This document shows, piece after piece, positions 13,900 to 27,835 of a stretch of 64,000 bases of DNA (positions are counted from its first letter, which is position 1; each line of letters starts with the position of its first letter). Source of the DNA: Kryptolebias marmoratus. Its lineage: Eukaryota > Chordata > Actinopteri > Cyprinodontiformes > Rivulidae. The stretch is from the NCBI RefSeq assembly GCF_001649575.2, contig NC_051439.1:15931705-15995704 (forward strand), in the 5' to 3' direction. A model generated the notes under the pieces. It worked only from the letters and a program-made list of their open reading frames with translations. It was not told the DNA's origin and made no database searches. A program made the translations under genes and the position numbers.

Positions 13900-15085
13900 T
13901 GCTGCTGAGTTTTGTTGAGCTTCCCAAAGATGCGTTATGCCTGTGTCGTGTTTGTTTACAATCAATTTGGTGCCGAGGCCTGAAGAAAGAGGTCCTGCTG
14001 CAGAGCTACAGAATCCAGGCAACAGTTTGGTGCCTTCGTGGTGCTGGAGGGGAGCAGAGAGCAGCGGGAGATGGATGAGATGGTTGTTAAGGGTGAAGAC
14101 TAACAGTAGAAAGGGGGGAAGAAGGACACTGTCAGCAATTTTTTTTAAAAGATTTTGCCGACACAGATTAAATAATTTATGAATCTTTTTCTTGATTTGG
14201 TGGCGAAAGCACATGTGCGCCACAAAGGCAGGCAGCACACTAACACGGATAGTGACAGCTTGTCCGTTAATTACACAAGCTAATAGAGCAGCTGCTGATT
14301 CACTCTTGTGTCACAGAGATACACAGTGTGACGAAGAGGCTCCGGCAAGACATGAAACATTAAGATGGACATGGTGAGCCTCCAGACAGAGGCTCCATAA
14401 GGTCAGCAAGAGAAGAGCCATTAGGACTGATGCAGTCCAGGGACTTCTGCTGTCTCTGGACTGGGACACAGAAACTTTTCAGACAACAAAGACAGCTATA
14501 ACTGCACGAATTAGTAGGATTAGCTTTAAAAAGGACACTTTACTTGAAGGTCTGGGAGGTTTTATTGAAGACTTTAAAACACAATCCCCCAGTTATTATG
14601 TTCTGATTTAATCTTTTACCTTTCAGAAAATTCACTTGCTTCCTAACTGCATCTCCTCTAATTCAGCCAAGTCCTTCAGGCTGATTTGTTTCCACAGCAA
14701 CATCTCCCCAGGCAAACACTTCCACATTAAGTTGACACAAAACACACAAGGTAGTGGTGATTTAGCTAATTATTTTTTTCAGGATGTAACACACTGTATT
14801 AATGTTTCAGTTAAGAGGCAACAATTAAATAACATAACATTTCCAACTTAAAGGAAGTTTAGGGTTAAAAGATAAAAAGATAAATGTCACAAAGGTAAGA
14901 TGCTGCATCTGATTCACTCCAGGAGTCAGATCTGAGAATGACGTCAAACCTAATTTAAACACCATTAGAAGCTGAACAAACCATTACTATTATTAATTTT
15001 ATATTTTGCTTCAAATGAGCTAAACGTTCTTTTCTTTTAAAATATCTTTTGCTCTACTTCTCAAGGATTTCTGAAGGTCTTCAGT

Positions 15086-15137
15086 GTATATATACATACA
15101 TATATATATACTGTGTGTGCATATATATATATATATT
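15086..15137. repeat. TA/CA-rich microsatellite
   Basis: Alternating TATATA, TACATA and TGTGTG tracts over about 50 bp. Confidence 0.85.
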
Positions 15138-15490
15138 GGACATCAACGGATTTTTATTAATTTAGATTCAACACATTCATGTTGAGCAGACATAATTTTA
15201 CTGAGGTGATGTAAACCAGTGATTCACAAAATTAGGGTCAGGACCCCACTCTGAGTCATGAAACACCAAGTGGGTGGTCTTGATAAAATGCTGTGCGGAA
15301 ATTAAATTAACATTAAAAATAATTACCGAATACATATTTAGCCTTAATTGGTATGAAGAGTCTGTAAATCTTTCTTACAGGAAACTGTTAAAGATAAATT
15401 ATAATAATAATGAAAATGTGTGTGCACTTCCATGTGAATTTATGGGGAAACAGAAATCATATATACCAACCAGAAATGTCTACATATTGC

Positions 15491-16460
15491 CAGGGGTGGA
15501 AATTAGCACCCGCCCCCAGCCAAATGCGGGTAAATATTGGTAAATATATCAAATTCACCCGCCACGGGTGAATTTGATCAACACATACGCCACTGTGGCG
15601 GGTTGGCAATTTAAACAGAAAAGATGTTATTTGTCTTCTTGACATATAGGGGCAGTAATGTGCTCGAGTTGCTGCTGTTACGTTGAGCCAGGTTCCCCCA
15701 TCAGATACGGTTCCCCCTGCGTCTCCGTAAATAATGACTTATCTATTAACAGAATTATTTAGAGGGGCAAATATTTCTCATTAAAAAAACAAAAAAACAT
15801 CATTCTTTTAAAAATAAAATGTGCTAATAATATCATAATACAGAGGAATAAACACAGTTAAGGAGTTGTTGGTAAATTATTTTTGTCCCATGTTTTAGAG
15901 GGGGAACCGATTATTTCAGATGGCTGAAATATTTGGTTCCCCCCCTGGTAACTTTTGCAAAAAAAGAACAAATGTCTCCAAATTCACAGGACTTATTGTC
16001 CATGATGAGAGGAATAAACACAGTTAAGGACTTTTTTGTAAATTATTTTTGTCCCATGTACCTGTTAAATATAAGCGGGTAGCACAAATAGACCTATGCC
16101 TTAAAAGCAGCAAGTGTCTGAAAAACATTACAACTTACATACAAAAACTTACAAAAGCACAAAGAAAAACTTCAAAAACGCTTCACAGAAATAAATTTCA
16201 TTTGTCGGAATTTTTTATGCACAGATATGCATCTTTTAATGGTTTAAAATAAAAAAATAAAATAAAATAAGAAAAGTGTAGTTATTTCCATGCAGTGTCC
16301 AGAAAGAGGTGTTGTTCAGCTTGTAGGGCACCACAACTGCTTCCACCCACCTCCATGATCATTATCATATGAAATTACCTTTTGTCACAACAAAAAATAG
16401 TGGCTGGTAAAATATTTGAGTGGCTGGTAAAAAATTTACAATTTTTAATTTCCACCCCTG
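15491..16460. mobile_element. Non-autonomous hAT-type DNA transposon, 970 bp
   Basis: A perfect 15-bp terminal inverted repeat, CAGGGGTGGAAATTA, marks both ends. An identical 8-bp target duplication, CATATTGC, lies at 15483-15490 and 16461-16468. The 8-bp duplication and CAGGG-starting ends define the hAT superfamily. There is no long open frame, so it cannot code for its own transposase. Inside are a 14-bp palindrome (15548-15578), a repeated 50-bp block (about 15842 and 16010) and two tandem GTGGCTGGTAAAA words near the right end (about 16400-16433), possible transposase-binding repeats. Confidence 0.88.
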
Positions 16461-16468
16461 CATATTGC

Positions 16469-19400
16469 TAAAGGACAACAGAAGAACATACCGATGTGTT
16501 CCTGTCTAATCTCCTTACACCTATTGTAATACAGCATGAGCAATAAAACACACGTTCAAATCTTCTTTCCCTCCGCAACAACCCTCCCCTCCTATGTTCA
16601 TTCAGTGGCTGGGAACATGTGCTCAAGTATCACTACATCAATAATAGAGCAGGATTTGGCAAGTGGCTTTGACGAAGGCACCGGAAGACACGATAATAGG
16701 ATGCAAAAAATTTAGCATGGACATGAAAAGTGGCAACAGACTGATAAAATATTCACACACTAATTAGGGCCCAAAAATAGACAAAAATCTGTGAATGGGG
16801 AGCATAGAAATGCAGAGTGCTCATCAGCACAAGAGGTTCTACATATGAAGTCCATTAGGAGCAGAGGGACATGCTAATAGCAGCGAGAGTGGAAAAAAAC
16901 CGAGGAGCCCCAACCCTCCGGTTTCTACAGGCAGTCAAAACAGAACAGAGGCTGAGAGCAGATGGGAGAGGTTTTTGAGAAAAAAAGATGCTTTTGTGGA
17001 AGCTGGGAAACTGTCCAGAAGAGGGCATCCTAAAACAATGTACAGTGATGAAGAGCGCATGAACATACAAACACATTCAGTGCAGTAATAATCACATTCA
17101 CCACCAGAAGATACAAATCATTTCACCGCTATTACTTTAATAGGCACCTGTAAATCCTCAGGTCTCAGTATGAAGCTAAACTCGGGTCTGATTTGGGGCT
17201 GCCGTATTTGCAAATTAGTCTCATTCCACAATGTCAGTATTCATTTGTGGCATCCGTTTATCAAATGCAAATCCAAGATCATCCAATCCCTGCTTCTCAC
17301 CAAAGGACTAAACGCAGTCGTTGAGTGCACCAACTATGTTGCCCTGGCAACAGGATGCCAAGGTAAGCGTTACTCTGCAAAGGCCCTGCTTTGAATTTCA
17401 GATTGAAAATTTGCATCCGCGCTGATCAATAAACTTTGACAGAAAGGGTTTTCAACAAAATCAAATGGTTTGCTGACGCTCTCCTGCCAAGTATCCAAGA
17501 GGAGTGCCGTGCCGTGCCGTGCCTTCCTGAGAGTGTAATCTATCAGATTAAAGACATTTTTTAAAGAGGTGAACTCTTTCTCACAATGAAATTGAAAGCA
17601 GATGCAGCAAAACGAATGTTGCCCTCAAGATAGCGTTCACACGTCTGCAGGGAAGTGTGAGCACATTCCTACAGATGCAAATGTTGTGAAATAAAAATCT
17701 CTATTCAGGCAGGGTTCGGTTCAAAATTTCCAAGGAAAAGATTTTTTTCTTTCATGCGTTTGCCCTGTCAAAACAGCCCTCTGTCAAAACATCAAGAGGT
17801 GAACACCTGGAGTCATTTTATATTTTGTGGCAACTCCTCATAGTGGAAAATCAAGTCTTATAAAATATCTCCAGGCTGTTTCATGATTGGCTGAACTCGC
17901 CAGGCATAAAAAGAGGACTGTCTGTCCCAAAAACAGCACGTTCTACCAATCTGGCATTCTTGAATATATAGATACAAATAGAGTGCATTACTTTAAAAAT
18001 GTAATGCTCAGAATTACACTAAAACAAGCTTCTTATCTGCCAATGTGCAGATAATCTCGCCTTAATGGCCCATCAAATGTTAATTTCATGCTGTAAAATG
18101 CCTTAAAGTTATGACTCAGAGTTCCAAGCACCAACACTAACAGCTCTAACAACTTGCAAAGTATTTCACTACCCCCAAGGTTGCCGTGTTCTCGCTCTAC
18201 CCCTGACTGTGTGTGTCACATCTGGACAGAGTGTGCAGGCAGAGATTAAAAACAGAACAAAAAGCATAACAGAGGACTAAAATCGCCAAAGGAGGATATC
18301 ATTAATGGATGTGAGGCCATAAAAAAAAAGAAATTGCATCAGAGCAGCATTTTGGTCTTTGTTCATGGGATGAATGGTTCATGCAGTCTCAGTGCAGTCG
18401 GGAGGTTAGAGAGGTCGAGTCGCAAAAAGAGCACGCATAAAGAGGGAGAAAAAGAGTCATTATTAAGAAGACTGCGGCCAGGTACCTGAGTATATCTCCC
18501 TGCTCTTCAATTTCATCAGCAACCTCTTCATACCTGCAACGATGTGAAGAAGCCCATCATCATCACAAGTTGAAACACCAATTTCTTTTTTTCTTTCCCC
18601 TCCCTTTGTCATGTAGATGGAGAAAGATAGGCCTCTAATTTTCGACCATTCGGAAATCTTGTTAGAAATAGTTTGGTGTAGCGGCCAGCTCACAAAGAAA
18701 TACAGCTGCAAAGCAGGACAAGAATTGGGGAAGTTATGTCTGTTTGTGGCCAAACAGAAAATATCCAAACTATGTGCTAAAAATCAGCCAGTAGGAAGGA
18801 ATTTCGCCAGGAGATGAGATGAGATAAAGTGTACACAACAGAGACAAAAAACAGGTTGACAGAGAATTGTGTCTCCCCTCCATCAAGTATGCATTGCTTC
18901 TATCTCAGCACAGTATGTGACTGGTATGTTTAGTGGATAAGGGGACCTCTGTTCAGTCCTTACCTGTGTTCTTGTCTGGAAAGATACAGCAATGCTTCTG
19001 CAGTATGGCTGGCAGCACCTTCCAGGAAACAAGGGGCCGGGGGCGTGGGAGGAAGGAAGGCACGGTATGGTTTGTGGCAGGAGGAGAAAAGAGGGAAAAA
19101 GGAAAGACGTTAACATCACAGCAGCTCAAAGCAGATAAACGAGTGCAAGTTCAGAAGAAATGCGCCGGCAAACGCTGAGCCCCTCGTTTACAGAGAGGCA
19201 ACAGATCCCCATTTCTGACACCATCTGCATCAAAGGAGCTGCTCCCAGATTTATCTTATTCTTCTGCACATTGATCTTAGCAGTGGAGCACTAAATGATG
19301 GTTGCAGCGTGGCTACATGCACGGAAGATTGATTTAAAACTCTCGGATTCAGTAAACAGTCAAACAGGATGTGACTGCATACATAATGCCCTAAAACCAC

Positions 19401-20274
19401 AGAAGCGCGGCGTTAAAGCCAGAACACCAGAATCTGTTTTTGCTTCACCAGCAGCTTTGTTATGCCAGCAAACACAACAGCCACTTATTGCACAAGCCTG
19501 GGGTGGTCACACTAATCAATAATGCATACACACAATCAATTCTGTGAGGTGTTCACGAAAACCTCAGCTGATCTGAAGTTAAACATGCGCAGCAAACATT
19601 CTGCATTATTTGTGCACTTGTCAAAAACGATCTCCATACAGACCACATGATGCAGTTTATGTTATTATTATTTTTTTGTATGCTGACAGTTTTGTTAGGC
19701 TGTGCTGTGACACTGAATTTCATTATTCACAAGGAATAAGTAGACAAGATTTCTTTTTTTTTTAGAAAAGAAAAGACAAGACAGACAGACATGGAGGTGG
19801 ATCAGCAGGTGCTAATAACCCTGTTTTGTCTTTCCGTCTGAGTGACAGCAATACTGCAGTATTGTGATATAAATACAGAACTCATCTTGTTTCCTTTACC
19901 TTTTTTTGTTCTTTTATTACAGTTATCATCACTTTACATTTGCACTTTTGTGGTTATCTAAGGCCCCTTTTTCTGGTAAAGTTATTTCTTTTCTCTCAGG
20001 GACTGAATAAAAAAAATCAGATAAGTGTTCCTTTTAATTCTGAAGCGAGTACATACGATGGTTCCTGTGAAAAGAAGAACTGATAGAAACAGTAGAAATG
20101 AACTCAAACGGCTCATCTTTGGAGGAAATTCGAGGAACTATAAAGGATAAATCATGCGAGAGAAAAAGCCTCAAGCACATTTACTTTTGTCATCCCCAAT
20201 TATTTTCAAGTTTCCAGAACAAAAACATCATTCTGTTGTCACAGTAAAAGTCCTATCCAGAAACGTTGATAAAG
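16469..20274. other. Intergenic desert
   Basis: 3.8 kb. Contains the X-box palindrome at 17338-17351 and a short (GTGCC)n run at about 17506-17523. The frame at 17170-17394 has a GT donor-like site nearby (GTAAGC at 17364) but no recognisable product, so no exon is called. Confidence 0.5.
17338..17351. promoter_or_regulatory. Perfect RFX-type X-box palindrome
   Basis: GTTGCCCTGGCAAC is an exact inverted repeat of GTTGCC with a 2-nt spacer, the ideal binding site for RFX factors. It is 10.5 kb upstream of erich1, the nearest gene called. Function is inferred from the motif only. Confidence 0.45.
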
Positions 20275-20960
20275 TGCATACAAAAAGTCAAGATGTGTAA
20301 AATGTAAACAAAAGCAAATTGCAATGATTTTCAAATCTCATAAACCTATTTTTATCCACAATGGAACATAATAAAACATCAAATGGTGTGAGGGTGCATT
20401 AGTGCCTAATAGAAATGAGCAACTTACACATTTAGAGAGGAACCGTCAATGCAGAAAGGTTTATAAAGGTTTTAGAACAACAGATAGTCTTTTTAGGGAA
20501 GATCTTGCATATTTTAGAATGACAAAGCTAAACTGCATACTGTATCCATTATAACAGTATGTTGTTGTAGTAGAAGAGTCTTGGTGCTGCAGTCCAGACT
20601 TCTCACCAGTAGAAAACATTTGGTGCATCATGAAATGAAAAATCAGGCAAAAAAGACCCAAGACTGTTGAGGAGCTAGAATCCTCCATCAGACCAGAATG
20701 GGCCAACATTCTCCTCTAAAACCTCAAGCTGCTGCTCTCCTCAGGTCCTGGATGTTTGCAGACTGTTGTCAAAAGAAGAGGGGATGCTTCACCGAGAGAA
20801 ACAAAATTATCTAAATTTTTCTAAAAATGAAACTTGTTCAAATTTCTAGTTTAAACATTTGATATGTTGACTGTTTCATTGTGAATGAGATTTGCAAATC
20901 ATTCCAATCTTTTTTATTTACATTTTACACACCTCAGCTTCTTTATAACTGGCTTGTATT
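20275..20960 (+). mobile_element. Internally deleted Tc1/mariner relic
   Basis: Long inverted repeats frame the element: TGTGTAAAATGTAAA at 20294 and its complement TTTACATTTTACACA ending at 20931, each followed inward by a CAAATCTCATAA / GAGATTTGCAAATC block. Between them a plus-strand transposase remnant holds the Tc1 C-terminal signature (SPD.SPVENIW, with the catalytic Glu) and KRRGDA. It is broken by stops, and the N-terminal DNA-binding half and first catalytic Asp are deleted near 20,390. It is non-functional. Confidence 0.8.
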
Positions 20961-23900
20961 TGTCATTTAGTTTTTGAACTTCCTATCTAGCCTATTTCTA
21001 CTACAAATGTCGAAGGCTAACATAACCTGCTAATCTCAGGTGTAACATTTGTGTTTTTAATAATATATCAAGTGCAACGCGGTGCAAATATAAAAATCTT
21101 TCCTGGTTTAAAATGCATTCACTTGTAGTTCTTGGTTTAAATTTTATTAGATTTACTCAAAAACCAAACACAAGGCTGTGGGGATCCCTTTGCATAAATA
21201 AACTAGAACATTCAAAACACAAAAATTGATGAAGCAGTCACAGAAAAAGCGTGAAGCATGATCATCGACTAAAATGAACAAACGAATGGACCAATCCAGG
21301 TGGCTCACACATCATCTGAGTCTGGGAGAAAACTTTTTTACACTGACATCAGCGCTCTGAAAATGGTCCCAGATGTGAAAGTACTGATGACTTCTTTGCA
21401 GCGAACATATCCATTAGTCTGGGAGATTGTTTTGTCTGGTGTTTGATGGCGTCTGCCCTCATGAAAATGAAGAGAGAGGATGAGAAGCAGCCTTCATAAT
21501 TGAACTTGTGAATAAACTAGCGGTCATCAATGCACAGTTGTAAAACCAAACAGTTCAACAGAACATCTCTTAACTTGTTGTCCTTGAATTTTTAACATTT
21601 ATCGCACATTTATCGCACGCGCATACTGACTCGGCACTAATTTCCACATACTACATCTGCGGGGTCCAGGCAATTATCGCAAGTGGCGGCGTATAATAGG
21701 ATATCTCGCCGCCCGCTGCTGAGGGGTAGAGTGCAGCCCTCGGTGAGCTGATGGAGATCTGAGAGCGTGAACAGGAAGTGGAGTCACTCCGCTGCATTCA
21801 AAGCCACTCCTGTCTATCTGAGCACCGTCTGCTCCTTTCTATCCACTCAAGCGATGAAATGCAATGCTGTAATGATTGAGCAGGTGAGAAGATTTGCACT
21901 CAGCCCTGCAGTTACTACGGCTGACGTGACATCCAGGCAGACAAATTACTTAAATTACTTACTTATTAAAAATGCTTTTCAGTGTGATGAGATTAATGTG
22001 AATGACACACCAAACTCGGGGCTCGGAGCTGTTTCAACACCACTGAGTATGTGACAAATTAACTTTATGCAGTATAATACATACTTTTCTGTTAGAGAAA
22101 CTAACTGAACTGAACTGGATTTGACTGACGTGTGAATATGTTTAACAAAATATTACACAGAATTCATTTTACTGATCCTAGATTTATCCCAAAATTGATC
22201 ATCCAAAACAAACTTTCGTACAATTATAATATATTGTACCGTATCATATTGTATTGTATTGTGTCATATGGTTCTATAACAGCATATTCTCTAAATATAA
22301 ACAGGTTTATTTGGAGTTTATTGTCCCTGTAGTTTAGTTACATGTTGAGCTTTGTGATAAAAGCAAAAAACTGTACATTTTCAAAACAGTCTTTAAGGGA
22401 TCTACTCAGAACAATCTACTTCCCAGTCTTTACTATGATACCCATTTCAATTTGTTTTATATTCTTTGTTCTTTGAAAGTGAATTTTCTCATTAGCATTT
22501 ATATCATTCAAAAGAAATTAATACTATTACTAGTGCTTTTCATCGCCTGTCACCAGATAGCAAAAGGTGGGCAGTAATGTAAGTTTAGGTTTTTAAATTC
22601 GAACGTAGCATCAGTAAGAACATATGGGTGCAATACAGGAAAATGACAAAAGAATTAAACATCAGTAAATATTGCCCATTTAAAACAGTTTGTGGTGTTT
22701 ATTTCTAAGAGCCTGACAAGCAGTCATTTTGCAAGCTAAACTGTAAATTTACATATTCAGGCATGATTTTGCCTTGTTCATGATGCAGCAGATGAATTGA
22801 ACAGTCTGGACCAGTTCAACACGTGTCTTGTGATAAGATTCTGCTCAACCAACTAAAGCTAAACTATAGACAAGGGAACAATAAGCATTTTAGAGAGACA
22901 AAAAAAGTTCAATATTTTTCTGTCACTGGTGTGTGCCACTGTATTGTCTCTTTGACAGATATTAATTGCAATTTGTTGTCAAATTTATGCTTGCGAGATT
23001 GCAAAAGCTTTAACATCAGGACAAAAGATTTCTGCTACAGGTACGATTGTAAAAGGATTGAGTAGAGAGGTAACCATGTGACAGACATGTCTTTGAACTT
23101 GAGAACATATTTTCAATTTCTCATAAAAATAAAACATCCCTTCTGTTAAATGATCACTGGTGGGGGGAACAAAATGCAGCGACATTAATGTGTGATCTTT
23201 ACTTCACTTCTTATGAGTGTGTCATGTACCAACGGAGAAGTGGAAGAGGGTATAAAAAGAAGTGAAAAACACGGAGCTGAAAGTCCGCCGACAAGGTCAG
23301 AGGCAAATGGTGCAAACTGGGTGCCGGATGGTTGTCAGAGCTACAAATGGAACAACGTGGCGTGATGTCTGTGCTTTAAAGGTGAGGGTAGAACACAAAG
23401 TAACCAGCCCACAGGAGAAGTCTGTCAGCAAAAAAGACAGACGTTATTGGGGTTTTGAAAAACCGAAAACCTGAACATTGACACTGAGTGCATCAGAGAG
23501 TTGGGTGTCAGAAGGTATGGTATGTACAGTTTTTCCTCCGAAAATGGCTGAGTCTCTGGTTACTTGGGACGTGTGCTTTTACAGCAGCACGTCGCTACAA
23601 ATAAGTCATTGTCAACTCCATAAATACATTTCCCAGATAAAAGATAACATCAAACTTCATGCCTATATATTTTTTTATTTTTCCTCTCATTATTGAGTTT
23701 TAGAACCATCGGTGTGTTTTATAATCACGGTATGGGTAAGATACTGGGTTGTTTCAGCAGCCAGGTTTTATTTATTTATTACAGATAACCTGAAGCATCT
23801 GCCTAATCGCTGTAATGCTACAAGAAAGATTTATTCAACAGCCTGAGCACATTAAGGTAATTAAAGGAATGAATTTTTCCCAAGAGTTTAATCTTTTTTT

Positions 23901-26900
23901 TCCCCACTCTCTCAGTCTGATCAAAAACCTTCTTGTTTTGACAGTTTGTCATTAATATGGGCTCCTTTACTTCAGGTCTGGGCTTTTCTTCCACAGCGAT
24001 AGTATTACAGGACATGCGTCTTCCTTAAGAGAAGACTTGTACCTGAATAATGTCGCATTATACATTTTGACAGGGCATTAACACGGGAGGCCATAAGGGA
24101 CAAATTTAGAATTCTAATTAGACCACAAGATGATTTACCTTCGCCTCTAAGCAGAGGGTTTTAAAAGGCTTGCAGCTGATAACACACATGGTCACACATG
24201 CCTACATTGTGAAAACTTATGGAATGATGAACATAAAAAAATAAATAAATATGTCTCACTAGACCAAAAACATGTCTGTATTAACTACAACTTAGTTGGC
24301 TTTCATGGGGTCACATCTGACTTAAGTCTAATTGGTGGCTCCTGTGCTAACATCAACCCTGGGAGAAAACACAGACACCCACCTGTGTGGAAAATCTGAG
24401 ACATTAACACAAAGCTGATGAACTGGAGAGATTTGCGGCGAAGGTGCGCACCCTTACACGCTCACACACACTCGGCTCTCATGCATTATTAAATCCATAA
24501 AGCAGTGTCCCATCAATCCCCTTCACTCCCGCCGCATCCCTCTGCTGAAGCCAAACTATTACAGATGTGCAGGGGCATTCATCAACGAATGAATAGGTGC
24601 GTAAAGAGAGAGGAACACACGGAGACGAAGAAAAATGATAAAAAGAATAAGGGAAAATGTTAAAGTGAATAAAAAAGGAGCTAAAGAAGAATAGAGGGAA
24701 GCACTAACACATCTGTCAGGGTGAGTGAATGAATAAGGAAAGACTCAGGAATATCTTCAACATTTACCAGTGGCTGGACAAATATACATCCACCTCTGAA
24801 TCTCTCCAACTGTAAACCAACATTATATCAGCACGTAGAGAAATGAAGGGCTTTAAGTTCGCTGTGCATCCTCAAGTAGATGAAGAGAGCTTTATTGTGT
24901 CGCTGCCAAGCAGGCAAAGTCCGCACCAGCTTCTCACTGACAGCCCTTTTGTTCTGTCTGTGTGTCTAAGCTTTTGTAGCCTTAGAAATATATTGAAAGA
25001 GATGATCTTAGTTTTCGGTCCTGGATTAATTTAACTCAAGTGGTAGCTTTTAATAAGGCCGTCTTTTTTTTTTTTTTGAGCAGAAAAATTACCCGGAAAG
25101 ATGAGCAACAGTTTTCCATCTTGTATGAATCATGCAAAGTTTAGTGACAGTTTCTCAATGGCAACTCTTTTGTAGTCATTGTCTGATTAGGCAGAAGCGT
25201 TGGGCCAATGAGATCATTTGTGGAGCCTTCGAGAGCTGGTCAGAAAAGCAGTCACGTGAGGACCTACAGCAGTGACTTTCACCTACCCTCGTGCAAATTG
25301 CCTTTACTGTTATAGCTGGTTACATACACCCTGAGCATGCAAGCAGAGAACACACACAGCCACACGCATGACGACGACGCCAATTTAATTTCAAGTAAAT
25401 TGCATTTGCTTCTCGCTACAAGTCTATGGCACTTACCACTTGCCTAATAAATAAATGGAACAATCTGCTAAGATCCTGAATAAACCAAGCAGAAAAATGC
25501 ATGTTCCAGGTACAGTACGAGCTTCTGTGCACTTGTCAAGTCCACACACAGTGAAATGCATGCCGCTGTGTGCCATTGAAGAAAACCTGGCTGGCCATTA
25601 CTGTCTAAAAATAAAAGTCTGTATTATTGAACAGGTTAGAGCATTGTGGAGAATCACGGTAAGGCTTTAAACCACTAAGGCGAACAGCAATAACTCCTGG
25701 GCGCTCCCGCAGAATTGCAATGAATGTAGTCCCCCTATTTTTAGTACTCCTCTGATTATGATGTCTGCCTATCTGAGTGCAGGCAGCCAGCACTTTGTCA
25801 CTCACTGTGCGTGCTGAGTGCCGCACATTGCCGTGGATCCGGCAGCCGTGCTGAGGCAAGCTTTCCGTCCAACTTTCCTTCCGTGTCACTCAATCACAGG
25901 GATCAACTGGAGTTGAGACATCAACACTTCCAGCTGCATCCGATTGTAACCAACACAACTTATTATCCGACAACAAACAGAAATAACATTTTTATGAAAA
26001 TAAGCAGTTTACTCCGGTTCTTATTTTTTCAATTTCCCCTAGCTGCAACATTTCTATACCGTTTCTCACACCACACACATTAGTAAAAATCGTGCAAACA
26101 GTGCATATGCTCCCCTTCGTCACTGCAATGCATTATGTAACAATAAATGTGTATAGTTTTCTAGACCTTCCAGTCATCCAGCGCCTTCTCCTGTTAAACT
26201 GCAGGGAGCTCCACTCTCATTCAAGATTGCCAACACTAGCCACACCACTCTGTCAGGCAGTCAGTGAAGCTCATCCACCCACAGAGACTACAGTCAGCAC
26301 AGCCTTTACAGTATTACGTGACTGTGCACAAAAGCAGAAGTCTTCAAGAGATCAAACATGATTCATCATTCAGCAGAGAAGTTACCCCCCAAGCAAAGAT
26401 TTCCTTTGCATGAAATTGCTCTTTGTCCAGACCTCCTACTAAGAGGTAAAGGTAAGTGGATTGACACTGAAGGGATTTTAACATATGAATAGTGGTCAAA
26501 TCTCATGTGCAAGCAAAAGTGATGCAAAAAACAAAATGCATTTTACTGTTTGCATCCACATTAATTGGATGTGCGATTCATCCAAGCACAATTAGCTGAA
26601 AATCCTGCAACCAAACAGCTTAAACACATCCATTTGATATTTATACTCATGCATACTGTACATCCTGTTATTTACTGTAAAATGATTTGCTGTGTGCTGG
26701 TGGGGAAAAAAAGAAAGAAAGAAGGAAAGGGGAAAGAGGGGGGAATTACCTTTTTCAGAGCTGACATTCTGGGCGGATCCTCCTCCCACGAAGTCCGCTC
26801 ACATGCTGAGGTCCCAAGCCAAGTTTGATGGGTGCGCAAATCTTAACTCAGCCCTGTGCTGATGCTGAACCATGAGGTACCTGCTTGGTATTCTCATCTC

Positions 26901-27699
26901 GCTTCCAGCCCGTCCTACAGCTGGCTTGGTGTGCGCAAGCCCCAAACTCCTGTTATTACAGGCTTCAAACACAAGGGGAGCTCTTGCTTGATTAAACACT
27001 CTTCAGTGACAAAAGTTGGCAATTTAAATGAACAATAAATTAAATTAGATTTGGTGATTTTGTCAAAATTTTAGGTTCATTGTCAAAAAAAGTAGTATAA
27101 TTTGTCGTGCATATGATTATAACCCTAATTACACACACGTATTGTTATTTTAATCATGTAGTCAGACTGTCAATTTTCCTGTGCTACATCTATGATATTG
27201 TATTAATTAAAAAAATACACATGCCGATTTAAAGAAGGTGTTTAACTTACTCAGACCTAGAGTTATATCAAGACAGTAACGACTCAGTTTTGTATAAATT
27301 TAAGTTTACTTTAATATATATGTTGCTTAAATGCAACCTCGCTGTCAAAATACCTGATTTACCCAGGATATATTTTAAAGAAGTAATATTTTCAAGCCGA
27401 TTTAAAGACTGGTTTTAGTTGACCCAGTCTTAGTCGAGACTGTAAGGCTATTATATGTTTAAAAATTAAAATCCGCTTTAAATTAGTCGACGTCTGAATG
27501 GAGATTGGCGCAGCGGACTAAGGTTTCCGTTTGTTTGTACATTGAGTGAGTGGAAGCGGTGCAGACGAGCTTCAAACATTAGTCTAATTTGTAGAGCCGC
27601 CTTTCTCGATAACTTTATGGCTTCTTCAATCCGCCGAAATGTAATGATAATGTAATGATAGTGATATTTTACCTTATTGTGATACTCGATGAAAGACAA
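20961..27699. other. Intergenic desert before erich1
   Basis: 6.7 kb with no supported gene. A GC-rich patch at 21,600-21,780 and purine-rich tracts near 26,700-26,745 stand out but have no recognisable function. The short frames are unconnected. Confidence 0.5.
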
Positions 27700-27835
27700 C
27701 AGCTAAAGGAGTTGCATTTTTGAAGAGCATTTTCCGGCTGAGGTAACTTTAGCTAGCTCGCTAGCTTAAGCGCCTAGCCATTTGAAACGCTAATATCTGT
27801 GCCTTTCTCGCCTCAAATACGTACGATATGTTGAC
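27700..27835 (+). promoter_or_regulatory. erich1: Probable erich1 promoter / 5' UTR
   Basis: This is the stretch just before the erich1 start codon. It holds an ETS-type core (TTTCCGG at 27731-27737) and a run of GCTAGC palindromes at about 27751-27765. No clear TATA box is seen. The transcription start cannot be fixed from sequence alone. Confidence 0.3.

Larger units (their letters stand above)
9691..15482. other. Intergenic desert with simple repeats
   Basis: 5.8 kb. Holds a poly-T tract near 13,388-13,405, a short TA array at 12,670-12,682, the hairpin at 13,866-13,899 and a TA/CA microsatellite at 15,086-15,137. The longest minus-strand frame (13843-14238, 131 codons) has no recognisable domain and overlaps the hairpin, so I do not call it. 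Confidence 0.5.

Noticed and set aside
13843..14238. 131-codon minus-strand open frame in the desert
   Set aside because: No recognisable domain, no promoter or splice context, and it spans the 14-bp hairpin; most likely chance.
17170..17394. 74-codon frame near a strong GTAAGC donor-like site
   Set aside because: No similarity recognised and no matching acceptor or partner exon found.
21600..21780. GC-rich patch resembling a promoter island
   Set aside because: No adjacent exon, no convincing start site; cannot be supported from sequence alone.
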